Source of the DNA: Mycolicibacterium psychrotolerans
GTDB taxonomy: Bacteria; Actinomycetota; Actinomycetes; Mycobacteriales; Mycobacteriaceae
Direction of reading: 5' to 3'
Length of the DNA stretch: 64,000 nt
Assembly: GCF_010729305.1 (NCBI RefSeq)
Contig: NZ_AP022574.1
Span: forward strand, 3,968,001-4,032,000
Part shown: positions 43,826 to 53,106 of the stretch, piece by piece
Numbering within the stretch: position 1 is the first letter of the stretch
How the letters are laid out: each line of letters starts with the position of its first letter
Translations under genes and position numbers: made by a program
Notes under the pieces: model-generated
Seen by the model: the letters and a program-made list of their open reading frames with translations, nothing else
Told to the model about the DNA's origin: nothing
Database searches by the model: none

Positions 43826-43861
43826 TTTCGGCTAGCCGAAAACTCCTTTGCGGGCTATCGT
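43826..43861 (+). promoter_or_regulatory. 16-bp palindrome upstream of a leaderless promoter
   Basis: TTTCGGCTAGCCGAAA (43826-43841) is a perfect palindrome. TATCGT (43856-43861) is a -10 box 7 nt before the ATG at 43869, so the palindrome falls over the -35 region. It looks like an operator; the regulator is unknown. Confidence 0.5.
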
Positions 43862-43868
43862 GGAATAC

Positions 43869-44102
43869 ATGACCACCGCGGAGGAATTCGGCGACGCCGT
43901 GAGCCGTCCCGCCGGGACGGTGTCCATCGCCGGTGTGCCGTGGCCCACCTACAAGGTGGTGGCACTGCTGATCGGTCTGCTCGTGTTCGCCGTGGTCGCC
44001 ACGGCGACGGCATCGGCTGCTCCCGCCGTGCTCTCCGGCGCCGGTGTGGCCGCCGTCGTGTGGCTCACCCGCCCAGGCAGCCGGGGCCCAACAGCTCCTT
44101 GA
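43869..44102 (+). CDS. Small single- or two-pass membrane protein
   Basis: A 77-residue protein: a soluble N-terminus (MTTAEEFGDAVSRPAGTVS), then two adjacent hydrophobic stretches (about 33-51 and 54-66) and a short basic-polar tail. No known domain. The ATG at 43869 is supported by TATCGT 7 nt upstream; the frame upstream adds seven residues without support. The 3' end overlaps dnaE1 by 38 bp on the opposite strand. Confidence is moderate because the gene is short. Confidence 0.6.
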   Translation: MTTAEEFGDAVSRPAGTVSIAGVPWPTYKVVALLIGLLVFAVVATATASAAPAVLSGAGVAAVVWLTRPGSRGPTAP

Positions 44103-47100
44103 GGTCGCCCATCAGCGCCGAGGACGGCGTCACCCGCAGGGACTGATCGAGCTCCAGCGTGGTGATCCGCTCCCCGCTGATCAGCCGCAGATGCACCTGT
44201 GCGGTGCCGGGATGCCGCGCCAGCACCTGCTTGAGCGCGCTGACCTTGTCGACGGTGCACTGCCGCGTCGGCAGGCTGACCGCGACGGGCCGGTTGACCT
44301 GGGCGCTGGAGAAGTCCGGCACGATCAGCTCGTTGGCGATCAGCGAGATCCGGTCGTCGCGGATCGCCACCTTGGCCCCGATCAGCACCACCACGTCGTC
44401 GGCGATCTCGGCGCCGAACATCGAGTACGTCTGCGGGAAGAACAGCACCTCGATGCCGCCGGTGAGGTCTTCGATCTGCGCCGACGCCCAGGGCAGACCG
44501 TTCTTGTTGACGCGCCGGTTCACCGACGCGAGGATTCCGCCGACGCGGACCTGGGTGTCGTTGGCGACGTCCCCGTCGAGAATCGCCGGGATCTGGGTGT
44601 CGACCTGCGCGGCGAGCAGGTGCGCGATCCCGTTGAGCGGGTGGCCGGACACGTACAGACCCAGCATCTCGCGCTCGAGGGCGAGCTTGTGCTTGTCCTC
44701 CCACTCGTCCTCGGGCACCTTGATCGTGAAGACCGCGTCGGAGGCGCCGTCCTCCGAGCCGCCGCCGAACAGGTCGAACTGCCCCATCGCCTCGGCCTTC
44801 TTGGTGCCGAGCACCGAGTCGACGGCGTCGGTGTGCACCAGGAACAGGCCCTTGCGCGGGTGGCCGAGCGAGTCGAAGGCGCCCGCCTTGACCAGCGACT
44901 CCGTCACCTTCTTGTTGCAGGCGGCGATGTCGATCTTGTTCAGGTAGTCCGAGAAGTCGGTGTACTTACCCTTCTCCGTGCGCGTCTTCACCAGTGAGGC
45001 AACGACATTGGCGCCGACGTTGCGCACAGCCCCGAGGCCGAAGCGGATGTCGTCGCCGACGGAGGCGAAGTTCTGCACCGACTCGTTGACATCCGGCGGC
45101 AGCACCGTGATACCGAGCCGCCGGCAGTCGGCGAGGTAGACCGCGGCCTTGTCCTTGTCGTCACCGACGGAGGTGAGCAGACCTGCCATGTACTCGGCCG
45201 GATAGTTGGCCTTCAGGTAGGCCGTCCAGTAGGACACCAACCCGTAGCCGGCAGCGTGCGACTTGTTGAACGCGTACCCGGCGAACGGAAGGATGGTGTC
45301 CCACAACGCTTTCACCGCGCCCTCGGAGAATCCGTTGGCGGTCATGCCCTCGCGGAAGCCCTTGTACTCCGCCTCGAGCACCTCGAGCTTCTTCTTGCCC
45401 ATGGCCTTGCGCAGCGCGTCGGCCTTGCCCATCGTGTACGAGGCGACCTTCTGGGCGATGAACATGATCTGCTCTTGGTAGACGATCAGGCCGTAGGTCT
45501 CGGAGAGGATCTCCTTGAGCGGCTCCTCGAGCTCGGGGTGGATCGGTTTGATCGCCTGCCGGCCGTTCTTGCGGTCGGCGTAGTCGTTGTGGGCGTTCAT
45601 GCCCATCGGGCCCGGCCGGTACAGCGCCAGCACGGCCACGATGTCGTTGAACTCGGTCGGCTGCATGCGGCGCAGCAGATCGCGCATCGGCCCGCCGTCG
45701 AGCTGGAACACCCCAAGGGTGTCACCGCGGCCCAGCAACTCGTAGGCCTTCGGATCGTCGAGGGCCAGCGACTCCAGGTCGACATCGACCCCGCGGTTGG
45801 CCTTGATGTTCTCGATGCAGTCGCCGATGATCGTCAGGTTCCGCAGCCCGAGGAAGTCCATCTTGAGCAGGCCGATGGCCTCGCACGACGGATAGTCCCA
45901 ACCGGTGATCACGGCGCCGTCCTGCGGCCGGCGCCACAGCGGGATCGCCTCGATCAGCGGCTCCGAGCTCATGATCACCGCGCACGCGTGCACGCCGGCG
46001 TTGCGGACCAGACCCTCCAGACCGCGGGCGGTCTCGTAGATCGTGCGGACGTCGGGGTCGGTGTCGATCAGACTCCGCACCTCGGCGGCTTCCTTGTACC
46101 GCTCGTGGCTGGGGTCGGTGATGCCCGACAGCGGGATGTCCTTGGCCATGATCGGCGGCGGCAGCGCCTTGGTGATCCGGTCGGCGATCGCGAAGCCCGG
46201 CTGGCCGTAGTTGACGCGCGCCGAATCCTTCAGCGCGGCTTTCGTTTTGATGGTGCCGAAGGTGATGACCTGGGCGACGCGGTCGCTGCCCCACTTGTTC
46301 GCCGCGTAGCGCAGCATCTCACCGCGCCGCCGGTCGTCGAAGTCGATGTCGATGTCGGGCGCCGACGGCCGTTCCGGGTTGAGGAACCGCTCGAACAGCA
46401 GGCCGTGCGGGATCGGGTCGATGTTGGTGATCCCCAGCGCGTAGGCCACCAGCGAACCGGCGGCCGACCCGCGCCCGGGGCCGACCCGGATGTCGACCGA
46501 CTTCGCGTAGTTGATCAGATCGGCGACGATCAGGAAGTAGGACGGAAAACCCTTGTCGCAGATGACCTTGATCTCGTACTCGGCGCGGTCGAGGTAGTCC
46601 TGCCCGACCGAACCGGGGAAGCGCCGTTCCAGCCCCGCCATCACCTCGTGGCGCAGCCACGACGCCTGGTCGTGCCCGTCGGGCACCGGGAAGATCGGCA
46701 TGCGGTCGCGGACCGACCAGACGTCGGCGTAGGACTGCACCCGCTCGGCGATCAGCAGCGTGGAGTCGCACGCGCCGGGCACCTGGTCGTCCCACAGGGC
46801 GCGCATCTCGGCAGCGGACTTGAGGTAGTAGCCGTCACCGTCGAACTTGAAGCGGGTCGGGTCCGAGAGTGTCTTGCCCGTCTGCACGCACAGCAGCGCC
46901 TCGTGGTTGCGCGAGGCGTCGCGGGTGACGTAGTGGCAGTCGTTGGTGGCCAACGGCGGGATGCCCAGCTTCTGCCCGATCTCGAGCAGGCCCTCCCGAA
47001 CCCGGCGCTCGATGTCGAGCCCGTGGTCCATCAGCTCGAGGAAGAAGTTCTCCGGACCGAAGATCTCCCGCCACTTGGCCGCCGCCTCGAGCGCCTCCTG

Positions 47101-47601
47101 GCGGTGGCCGAGCCGCAGCCGGGTCTGCACCTCACCCGACGGACAGCCGGTGGTGGCGATGATGCCCTCGGCATGCTCGGCGATGATCTCGGCGTCCATC
47201 CGGGACCACTTGCCGAGCTGGCCCTCGAACGACGCCAGCGACGAGAGCTTGAACAGGTTGCGCAGACCGGTCGCGTTCTCGGCCACCATCGTCATGTGGG
47301 TGTACGAGCCGCTGCCCGACACGTCGTCGGACTTCTGGCTGGGATCGCCCCACAGCACCCGCTTGGTCTCGAATCGCGACGCCGGTGCGATGTAGGCCTC
47401 GACGCCGATGATCGGCGTGATGCCCGCGTCGGTGGCCGCGTTGTAGAACTCGCTGGCGCCGAACATGTTTCCGTGATCGGTCATGCCGATTGCGGGCATC
47501 TCGAGGCGCTGCGCCTCGGCGAGCATCGGCTTGACCTTCGCGGCACCGTCGAGCATCGAGTACTCGGTGTGGTTGTGGAGATGCACGAATGACCCGCTCA
47601 T
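44065..47601 (-). CDS. dnaE1: DNA polymerase III alpha subunit (replicative)
   Basis: The replicative polymerase of mycobacteria, 1,178 residues. The N-terminal PHP domain carries HLHNHTEYSMLDG (7-19), and its metal-binding residues are well preserved, in line with the proofreading 3'-5' exonuclease shown for mycobacterial DnaE1. The polymerase aspartates are in PDIDIDFDD (near 416-424), preceded by VGPGRGSAAGSLVAYAL. Helix-hairpin-helix and OB-fold regions follow (QVRVGGILASVNRRVNKNG). TAGACT (47616-47611) is a likely -10 box giving an almost leaderless mRNA. Confidence 0.98.
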   Translation of the reverse strand: MSGSFVHLHNHTEYSMLDGAAKVKPMLAEAQRLEMPAIGMTDHGNMFGASEFYNAATDAGITPIIGVEAYIAPASRFETKRVLWGDPSQKSDDVSGSGSYTHMTMVAENATGLRNLFKLSSLASFEGQLGKWSRMDAEIIAEHAEGIIATTGCPSGEVQTRLRLGHRQEALEAAAKWREIFGPENFFLELMDHGLDIERRVREGLLEIGQKLGIPPLATNDCHYVTRDASRNHEALLCVQTGKTLSDPTRFKFDGDGYYLKSAAEMRALWDDQVPGACDSTLLIAERVQSYADVWSVRDRMPIFPVPDGHDQASWLRHEVMAGLERRFPGSVGQDYLDRAEYEIKVICDKGFPSYFLIVADLINYAKSVDIRVGPGRGSAAGSLVAYALGITNIDPIPHGLLFERFLNPERPSAPDIDIDFDDRRRGEMLRYAANKWGSDRVAQVITFGTIKTKAALKDSARVNYGQPGFAIADRITKALPPPIMAKDIPLSGITDPSHERYKEAAEVRSLIDTDPDVRTIYETARGLEGLVRNAGVHACAVIMSSEPLIEAIPLWRRPQDGAVITGWDYPSCEAIGLLKMDFLGLRNLTIIGDCIENIKANRGVDVDLESLALDDPKAYELLGRGDTLGVFQLDGGPMRDLLRRMQPTEFNDIVAVLALYRPGPMGMNAHNDYADRKNGRQAIKPIHPELEEPLKEILSETYGLIVYQEQIMFIAQKVASYTMGKADALRKAMGKKKLEVLEAEYKGFREGMTANGFSEGAVKALWDTILPFAGYAFNKSHAAGYGLVSYWTAYLKANYPAEYMAGLLTSVGDDKDKAAVYLADCRRLGITVLPPDVNESVQNFASVGDDIRFGLGAVRNVGANVVASLVKTRTEKGKYTDFSDYLNKIDIAACNKKVTESLVKAGAFDSLGHPRKGLFLVHTDAVDSVLGTKKAEAMGQFDLFGGGSEDGASDAVFTIKVPEDEWEDKHKLALEREMLGLYVSGHPLNGIAHLLAAQVDTQIPAILDGDVANDTQVRVGGILASVNRRVNKNGLPWASAQIEDLTGGIEVLFFPQTYSMFGAEIADDVVVLIGAKVAIRDDRISLIANELIVPDFSSAQVNRPVAVSLPTRQCTVDKVSALKQVLARHPGTAQVHLRLISGERITTLELDQSLRVTPSSALMGDLKELLGPGCLGG

Positions 47602-47672
47602 AGGCAGGCCAGTCTATGGCCGACCGCCGACAGCGCTCGGCGTGTCGCGATGCGTGTCTCGCCGTCGCAGGC

Positions 47673-48329
47673 TCACGCGTCGACGGGCGCGCCGATCTGT
47701 GACGTCAGCAATCCGTCATCGAATAGCTGTAACAATTGCCTGGCAACGATCGAGGCGCTGCCTTCCTCGGCAACGAAGCCGGCGTGGAAGCCCATGCCCC
47801 AGAACAGCGACGCCAACATGTCGGCCACCCCGCCGATAGCGCCCGGCGCCAGTTCGCCGCTGCGCTGCGCGGCCTCGACGAGCGCGGTGTAGAAGTCGTG
47901 GACCGCAGCGATCACCCGCTGCGCGGCCACGCTGCGGTGCGGGCCCCTGCGTTGCTCGACCCGGGCCGCGACGAGGAAACGCATGGCCGCCGGATCGTCA
48001 ATGCACAATCGTTGGATAGCCGCGGTGAACGCGATCAGCTGCAGGCGTGGCTGCGGCCGTTCCTGCGCCTCGGCGACACAGGCCGAGACCTGGCTGTGCA
48101 ACTCCGCCAGCAGCGTCTCGTAGACCTGCTCGCGGGTGCCGAAGTAGTAGTGCAGCGTCGGCCTGCTCACCCCGGCACGGGTGGCGATCTGCTGAAACGT
48201 GGCGGCGGCATACCCACACTCGGCGATGACGTCGCGGGCGGCGCGCAGGATCGTCCGTCGGGTCTGTTCCGAGTCGGCTCCCACCGGGCGGCCGCGCCCT
48301 CGGACAACCGGCGACGTCGCGTGCTCCAC
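47673..48329 (-). CDS. TetR-family transcriptional regulator
   Basis: A 218-residue TetR protein. The DNA-binding domain is clear (QTRRTILRAARDVIAECGY, then FQQIATRAGVSRPTLHYYFGTREQVYETLL). The ligand domain is not recognisable. The GTG at 48329 is chosen because TAGCGT lies exactly 6 nt upstream and TTGACC 17 nt before that, a full promoter with no leader; a TTG two codons earlier would abut the -10 box. The targets are unknown; its own promoter and the neighbouring rarD are candidates. Confidence 0.85.
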   Translation of the reverse strand: MEHATSPVVRGRGRPVGADSEQTRRTILRAARDVIAECGYAAATFQQIATRAGVSRPTLHYYFGTREQVYETLLAELHSQVSACVAEAQERPQPRLQLIAFTAAIQRLCIDDPAAMRFLVAARVEQRRGPHRSVAAQRVIAAVHDFYTALVEAAQRSGELAPGAIGGVADMLASLFWGMGFHAGFVAEEGSASIVARQLLQLFDDGLLTSQIGAPVDA

Positions 48330-48335
48330 GGGCAA

Positions 48336-48371
48336 ACGCTATGACATTGCTGCCAGCCGGTCAATCAGCAA
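48336..48371 (-). promoter_or_regulatory. Promoter of the TetR gene with flanking inverted repeat
   Basis: TTGACC (48364-48359), a 17-nt spacer and TAGCGT (48341-48336), then 6 nt to the GTG. TTGCTG and CAGCAA (48371-48366 and 48352-48347 on the minus strand) form a 6-bp inverted repeat around the -35 box, a candidate autoregulatory operator. The repeat is short, so support is weak. Confidence 0.45.
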
Positions 48372-48382
48372 ATCCGCAAAGC

Positions 48383-49273
48383 TCACATACGCGAGGCCTG
48401 CGGTACACGCCGATCGGCACGCGCGCCGCGCACCGCGTCGACGGTGAACACCAGCAGCGCCACCCAGATGAGGCCGAAGCCCAGCCAGCGCGCGGGGGGC
48501 ATCGCCTCGTGGCCGACGAGCACTCCCCAGGACAGCTGCATCGCCGGTGTCAGGTAGAACAGCAGTCCCAGGGTCACCATGCGCAGACGCTGAGCGGCCG
48601 CGGCGAACAGGAGCAGCGGCAGCGCGGTCAGCACGCCCGCCAGCACCATCAGCACCACGTGCTGTGCCCCGTGATCGGTGAACGTGGCGTGCCCGGTGAG
48701 CTGCAGCACCACGACGTAGGCCACCGCGAAGGGCGCCGCCAGGCCGGCTTCCACACCGACGCTGACCCGCGGGTCGGTCGGCACCAGCTTCTTCACCGCG
48801 CCGTACAGACCGAACGACAGCGCCAGGCCGAGCCCGATCAGCGGCGGCGACCCCACGTCGACCGTCAACACCACGACCGCCGCGAGGGCGATCACCAGCG
48901 CGCCGACCTGCCAGCGGTTCAGCTTCTCCCGAAAGATGACCAGCCCCAGCGCGATCGACACCAACGGGTTGATGAAGTAGCCGAGCGCCGCGTCGACCAC
49001 GTGACCGTTGTTCACCGCGTACACGTAGATCAGCCAGTTGACCGAGATCAGCGCCGCCGCCGCGGTCAGAAGCAGCCACACCCGGCCGGAGATCTGCCGG
49101 AGGTCACCGAACCGGCGCACCGCGGCGACCACAACCACCATCAGCACGAAGCTCCAGATGATGCGGTGTGCCAGCACCTCGACCGCCCCTGCGGGTTTGA
49201 GCAGCGGGAAGAAGGCCGGGAAGAGCCCCCACATGGCATAGGCGCCGGCGCCGAAGAGCAGTCCGGTCCTCAC
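48383..49273 (-). CDS. rarD: RarD-type EamA transporter
   Basis: A 296-residue inner-membrane protein of the drug/metabolite transporter superfamily, RarD branch. About ten hydrophobic helices are visible; the RarD start GLLFGAGAYAMWGLFPAFFPLLKPAGAVEVLAHRI and the midpoint NWLIYVYAVNNGHVVDAALGYFINPLV are characteristic. The substrate is unknown (the E. coli name comes from chloramphenicol sensitivity). GTG start overlapping the rluD stop (GTGA). It ends about 50 bp from the TetR start. Confidence 0.9.
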   Translation of the reverse strand: MRTGLLFGAGAYAMWGLFPAFFPLLKPAGAVEVLAHRIIWSFVLMVVVVAAVRRFGDLRQISGRVWLLLTAAAALISVNWLIYVYAVNNGHVVDAALGYFINPLVSIALGLVIFREKLNRWQVGALVIALAAVVVLTVDVGSPPLIGLGLALSFGLYGAVKKLVPTDPRVSVGVEAGLAAPFAVAYVVVLQLTGHATFTDHGAQHVVLMVLAGVLTALPLLLFAAAAQRLRMVTLGLLFYLTPAMQLSWGVLVGHEAMPPARWLGFGLIWVALLVFTVDAVRGARADRRVPQASRM

Positions 49274-50199
49274 AGGCGCTGATCGCGCAGCACGTCCAGC
49301 GCGTGCTGCAGATCGGCCGGATACGGGCTGGTGATCTCCACGCGGCGGCCGTCGGCGGGATGGACGAAGGCCAGCGAGCGCGCGTGCAGCCATTGCCGCT
49401 GCAGGCCGAGCCGGGCGGCCAGCGTCGGATCGGCGCCGTAGGTCAGATCGCCGCAGCACGGGTGATGCAGCGCAGCGAAGTGCACCCGGATCTGATGGGT
49501 CCGGCCGGTCTCGAGGTGGATGTCGAGAAGGCTGGCGGCCTGGTGGGCCTCCAGCGTGTCGTAGTGGGTCACGCTGTTGCGGCCGCCCTCGACGACGGCG
49601 AACTTCCAGTCGTGCCCGCGGTGCCTGCCGATCGGGGCGTCGATGGTCCCGCTGGACGGATCTGGATGCCCCTGCACCAGCGCGTGATAGCGCTTCTCCA
49701 CGGTGCGCTGCTTGAACGCCCGCTTCAGCGCGGTGTACGCCCGCTCCGACAGCGCCACCACCATGACGCCGGACGTGCCGACATCGAGGCGGTGCACGAT
49801 GCCCTGGCGTTCGTGAATGCCCGACGTGCTGATCCGGAAGCCCGCGGCGGCCAGGCCGCCCAGCACCGTCGGGCCGTGCCAGCCGACCGTGGCGTGCGCG
49901 GCGACACCGGGCGGTTTGTCGACCGCGACGATGTCATCGTCGGAGTAGAGGATCCCCATCCCCTCGATCTCCTCGGGCGTGTTCTCCACGGGCGGGGGCG
50001 CCTCGGGCAGCCGCACCTCGAGCCACGCACCCGCCATCAGCTTGTCGGACTTGCCTGCCGGGGCACCGTCGAGTTCGACACCGCCCTCCTCGGCCAGGGC
50101 CGCCGCCGCGGTGCGGGACAGCCCCAGCAGCCGGGCCAGGCCCGCATCGACACGCATGCCGGCCAGGCCCTCGGGCACGGGCATCGACCGTGTCGTCAT
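49270..50199 (-). CDS. rluD: Ribosomal large-subunit pseudouridine synthase, RluD type
   Basis: A 309-residue RluA-family enzyme that isomerises uridines in 23S rRNA. An N-terminal S4 domain (MRVDAGLARLLGLSRTAAAALAEE region) is followed by the catalytic block GIVHRLDVGTSGVMVVAL, where the Asp is the nucleophile, and ETGRTHQIRVHFAALHHPCCGD. The ATG at 50199 overlaps the lspA stop (ATGA). The target uridines cannot be read from sequence. The lspA-rluD pairing is common in actinobacteria. Confidence 0.94.
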   Translation of the reverse strand: MTTRSMPVPEGLAGMRVDAGLARLLGLSRTAAAALAEEGGVELDGAPAGKSDKLMAGAWLEVRLPEAPPPVENTPEEIEGMGILYSDDDIVAVDKPPGVAAHATVGWHGPTVLGGLAAAGFRISTSGIHERQGIVHRLDVGTSGVMVVALSERAYTALKRAFKQRTVEKRYHALVQGHPDPSSGTIDAPIGRHRGHDWKFAVVEGGRNSVTHYDTLEAHQAASLLDIHLETGRTHQIRVHFAALHHPCCGDLTYGADPTLAARLGLQRQWLHARSLAFVHPADGRRVEITSPYPADLQHALDVLRDQRL

Positions 50200-50786
50200 C
50201 GGGTGTCGCCGCCGTCGGGCCGGCGCCTCCCCGTGGTATCGAAGTCGTAGCCGAACAGCGACAACACCACCAGCAGGATCGCCCCGCCGACGACGGACGG
50301 GTCGGCCACGTTGAACACCGGCCACCACCCGACCGAGAGGAAGTCGACGACATGGCCGCGCAGTGGCCCCGGCGACCGGAAGAAGCGGTCGACCAGGTTG
50401 CCCATCGCGCCGCCCAGGATCATCCCGAGGCCGAGCGCCCACCACGGCGAGACCAGCCGCCGGCCCATCCAGATGATGCCGATCACGACGCCCGTGGCCA
50501 CCAGCGTCAGCACCCACGTGTAGCCGGTGGCCATCGAGAACGCGGCCCCGGAGTTGCGCACCAGCGTCCAGGTGACGGTGTCGCCGATGATCGACACCGG
50601 CTGGCCGGGGGTCAGCAGCTTGACCGCGAGCACCTTGGTGACGATGTCGGCCAGGAGCACCACACCCGCCACGGTGAGCAGGAGGCGAAGCCGCCGTCGC
50701 GGTGCCCCGCCGGCTGCCGGTTCCACGGCAGGCTCGCCGGTCGCCGGTTCGGCGGGGCTCGAAGAATCGTCAGTCACGCCGCCCAT
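50196..50786 (-). CDS. lspA: Lipoprotein signal peptidase
   Basis: LspA is an aspartyl protease that removes signal peptides from diacylglyceryl prolipoproteins, the step after Lgt (also in this window). The four-helix protein of about 196 residues has a disordered Pro/Ala N-terminus, then LADIVTKVLAV, VRNSGAAFSM, and the catalytic aspartates in GNLVDRFF and VFNVADPSVV. The start is uncertain: ATG at 50786 is used; ATG 50789, the more upstream frame from 50810, or GTG 50777 are alternatives and only alter the disordered tail. Confidence 0.95.
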   Translation of the reverse strand: MGGVTDDSSSPAEPATGEPAVEPAAGGAPRRRLRLLLTVAGVVLLADIVTKVLAVKLLTPGQPVSIIGDTVTWTLVRNSGAAFSMATGYTWVLTLVATGVVIGIIWMGRRLVSPWWALGLGMILGGAMGNLVDRFFRSPGPLRGHVVDFLSVGWWPVFNVADPSVVGGAILLVVLSLFGYDFDTTGRRRPDGGDTR

Positions 50787-50818
50787 CATCCCAGGCGCGG
50801 TCATGCACAATTCCAGCC

Positions 50819-51721
50819 ATGGGCCGCCTCGTCGTCGTCGCCACCGGCGGCACCATCTCCACCAGTGCCGACGCCGAGGGCGTCAAACGCCCCACCCGGT
50901 CGGGAGCCGACCTCACCGAGGGCCTCGACGTCGAGGTGATCGAGGCGATGCGCCTGGATAGTTCGCAGATGACCCCGGCGGACTGGGATGTCATCGGCGC
51001 CGCGGTGCGGCGGGCGGCGGAACTCGGCGACGTCGACGGCATCGTCGTCACGCACGGCACCGACACCATGGAGGAGACGGCGCTCTGGCTGGAGCTCACC
51101 TACGACGGCGCGGTGCCGGTCGTGCTGACCGGAGCCCAGCGCAGCGCCGACGACCCCGACCCTGACGGCCCCGCCAACCTGCGGCAGGCGCTGGCGGTGG
51201 CGGCCGACGCGGACTCGCGCAGCGCCGGTGTGGTGGTCGCGTTCGCCGGGGAGGTGTTCGAGGCGCTGGGGCTGGCCAAGGTCAGCACCACCGGTCTGCA
51301 GAGTTTCGCGGGCCGCCCGCTCGGACCGGAGCGTCCGCGGCCCTATCTGGGCCGCCTCAGCGCCGCCGAGGCGCCGCGGGTCGACATCGTCGCGGCCTAC
51401 CCCGGCGCGGACACCGCCGCGCTGGACGCCTGCGTGGCCGCCGGCGCGCGCGGCATCGTGCTCGAAGGGCTCGGTGCGGGCAACGCGGGCGCCGCTCTGA
51501 TCGACGGTGTCGCGCTGCACTGCGCGGACGGCGTCGCGGTGGCGGTATCGACGCGGGTCCCCGGCGGCCGGGTCAGCCCCGGATACGGGCCCGGACGAGA
51601 TCTGATGGCGGCCGGTGCGGTCGTGGCGCCGACGCTGCGGCCGCCGCAGGCGCGGGTGCTGCTGACCGCCGCGCTGGCCGCCGGCTCATCGGCCGGGGAC
51701 GTCTTCGGCCGCTGGGGCTGA
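50819..51721 (+). CDS. ansA: L-asparaginase, type I
   Basis: AnsA hydrolyses asparagine to aspartate and ammonia. The 300-residue protein has both catalytic threonine motifs, VVATGGTIST near residue 10 and VVTHGTDTMEETA near residue 80, plus LTGAQRSADDPDPDGPANL. No signal peptide is visible, so it should be cytoplasmic. CACAAT lies 7 nt before the ATG at 50819, suggesting a leaderless mRNA; the upstream open frame is antisense to lspA. The 3' end overlaps dinX by 36 bp tail to tail. Confidence 0.95.
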   Translation: MGRLVVVATGGTISTSADAEGVKRPTRSGADLTEGLDVEVIEAMRLDSSQMTPADWDVIGAAVRRAAELGDVDGIVVTHGTDTMEETALWLELTYDGAVPVVLTGAQRSADDPDPDGPANLRQALAVAADADSRSAGVVVAFAGEVFEALGLAKVSTTGLQSFAGRPLGPERPRPYLGRLSAAEAPRVDIVAAYPGADTAALDACVAAGARGIVLEGLGAGNAGAALIDGVALHCADGVAVAVSTRVPGGRVSPGYGPGRDLMAAGAVVAPTLRPPQARVLLTAALAAGSSAGDVFGRWG

Positions 51722-53074
51722 CGGCTCGCGGCCCATCGCCTCGACATAGTCCGGCCAGTCCAGGCTGTCCACCGGATTGGCCCGGCTCAGCGCGGGGTCG
51801 TCGACGGCGAACGTGCGCGCCGTGCCGGGGCCTGATGCCCGCGTCTCGAAACGGACGGTCATCACCCCGTGGCCGGCGCCCTGCACCCAGCCGTGCCCGT
51901 GCGCCGCGTGGTGGACGTCGTCGCCGACCCGCCACGCCGGCGCGGCGGCCGCGACGTCGGACAGGGTGGCAGGCACGCCCGCGTCGGAGGTCTCCTCCAT
52001 GGCCAGCTCCGGATCGGCGAACAGCGGCTCCTGACGGACCTCGGTCAACCCCGAAAAGCCCACGCCGACAAGGCGCACCGGTCCGATGTCGACCGGGTCG
52101 AGCAGCAGCCGGCGGGCGGTGCCGATCAGCGTCGCGGCCTCGGTGGTGGCATATGGCAGCGTCGCCGAGCGGGTGAGGGTGCTCATGTCGGAGCGCTTGA
52201 GCTTGACGGTGATGGTGCGCGCCCCCCGGCCGTCCTTCTCCAGCCGCCGGTGCGCATGATCGCCGATTGGCCCGATCGCCTCGCGCAACTGGGCCAGCGT
52301 GATCAGGTCCTCGGCGAACGTCGATTCGGCGCTGATCTGCTTGGCCGGTGCGTTCTCCGCGACCGGCCGGTCGTCGACGCCCCGCGCGAGGCGGTGCAGC
52401 GCCGGTCCGACCGTCGCGCCGAGAACATCGGCCACCTCGCGTTCGGTGAGCGCGGCCAGTGCGCCGATCGTCTCGATGCCCAGCCGGTGCAGCCTGTCCT
52501 CGGCCACCGGCCCGATCCCCCACAACCGGCGGACGGGCAGGCCCGCGAGCAATGTCGACTCCTCGTCCCGCGGTACGACCCGCACGCCGTCCGGTTTGGC
52601 CAGGCCCGAGGCGATCTTGGCGATCTGCTTGCCCGAACCCGCTCCCACCGAGGCCACCAAGCCAGTCACCGCGCGGACGTCGGCCCGCAACTGCTGACAG
52701 AACGCCGCCGCCTCGACCGCGCTGACACCCGCCAGCTCCGGCGGCTCCCCGAACGCCTCGTCATAGGAAAGCTGTTCCAGCACCGGCACTTTCGCCCGCA
52801 CCGTGTCGAACACCCGACGGCTGGCCAGCCCGTAGACCACGCCGCGCGGCGGCAGCACGACAGCGCCTGCGCCCACCAGGCGGCGGGCCTGATGCATCGG
52901 CATCGCCGAGCGCGCGCCGAACACGCGCGCCTCGTAGCTCGCCCCGGCCACCACGCCGCGCCCGCCGAGGCCGCCGACGAGCACCGGCCGGCCGCGCAGC
53001 GTCGGCCGCGTCAACTGCTCGACCGACGCGAAGAACGCGTCCATGTCCAGGTGCAGGACCCATCGCGCGCCCAC
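51686..53074 (-). CDS. dinX: DNA polymerase IV (Y-family, DinX/DinB1)
   Basis: A 462-residue Y-family translesion polymerase. Catalytic residues are present: LHLDMDAFFASVEQ (7-20) and the Asp-Glu pair in LSYDEAF (near 104), where E. coli DinB has SIDEA. GSGKQIAKIASGLAKPDG and GIGPVAEDRLHRLGI (helix-hairpin-helix) follow, then the little-finger domain. A C-terminal extension of about 100 residues ends DSLDWPDYVEAMG; a beta-clamp-binding peptide is likely there but not certain. GTG start. No LexA-type box was found upstream. Confidence 0.95.
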   Translation of the reverse strand: MGARWVLHLDMDAFFASVEQLTRPTLRGRPVLVGGLGGRGVVAGASYEARVFGARSAMPMHQARRLVGAGAVVLPPRGVVYGLASRRVFDTVRAKVPVLEQLSYDEAFGEPPELAGVSAVEAAAFCQQLRADVRAVTGLVASVGAGSGKQIAKIASGLAKPDGVRVVPRDEESTLLAGLPVRRLWGIGPVAEDRLHRLGIETIGALAALTEREVADVLGATVGPALHRLARGVDDRPVAENAPAKQISAESTFAEDLITLAQLREAIGPIGDHAHRRLEKDGRGARTITVKLKRSDMSTLTRSATLPYATTEAATLIGTARRLLLDPVDIGPVRLVGVGFSGLTEVRQEPLFADPELAMEETSDAGVPATLSDVAAAAPAWRVGDDVHHAAHGHGWVQGAGHGVMTVRFETRASGPGTARTFAVDDPALSRANPVDSLDWPDYVEAMGREPSAPAAEDVPGR

Positions 53075-53106
53075 ACCGCGACTGTAGGCGGGCTAGCGTG
53101 GCGGAC

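Noticed and set aside
45256..47592. Plus-strand open frame of 778 codons over dnaE1
   Set aside because: Antisense to a highly conserved replicative polymerase; no recognisable domain.
53075..53106. LexA box upstream of dinX
   Set aside because: No TCGAAC-N4-GTTCGA-like sequence is present between dinX and the S4 gene.
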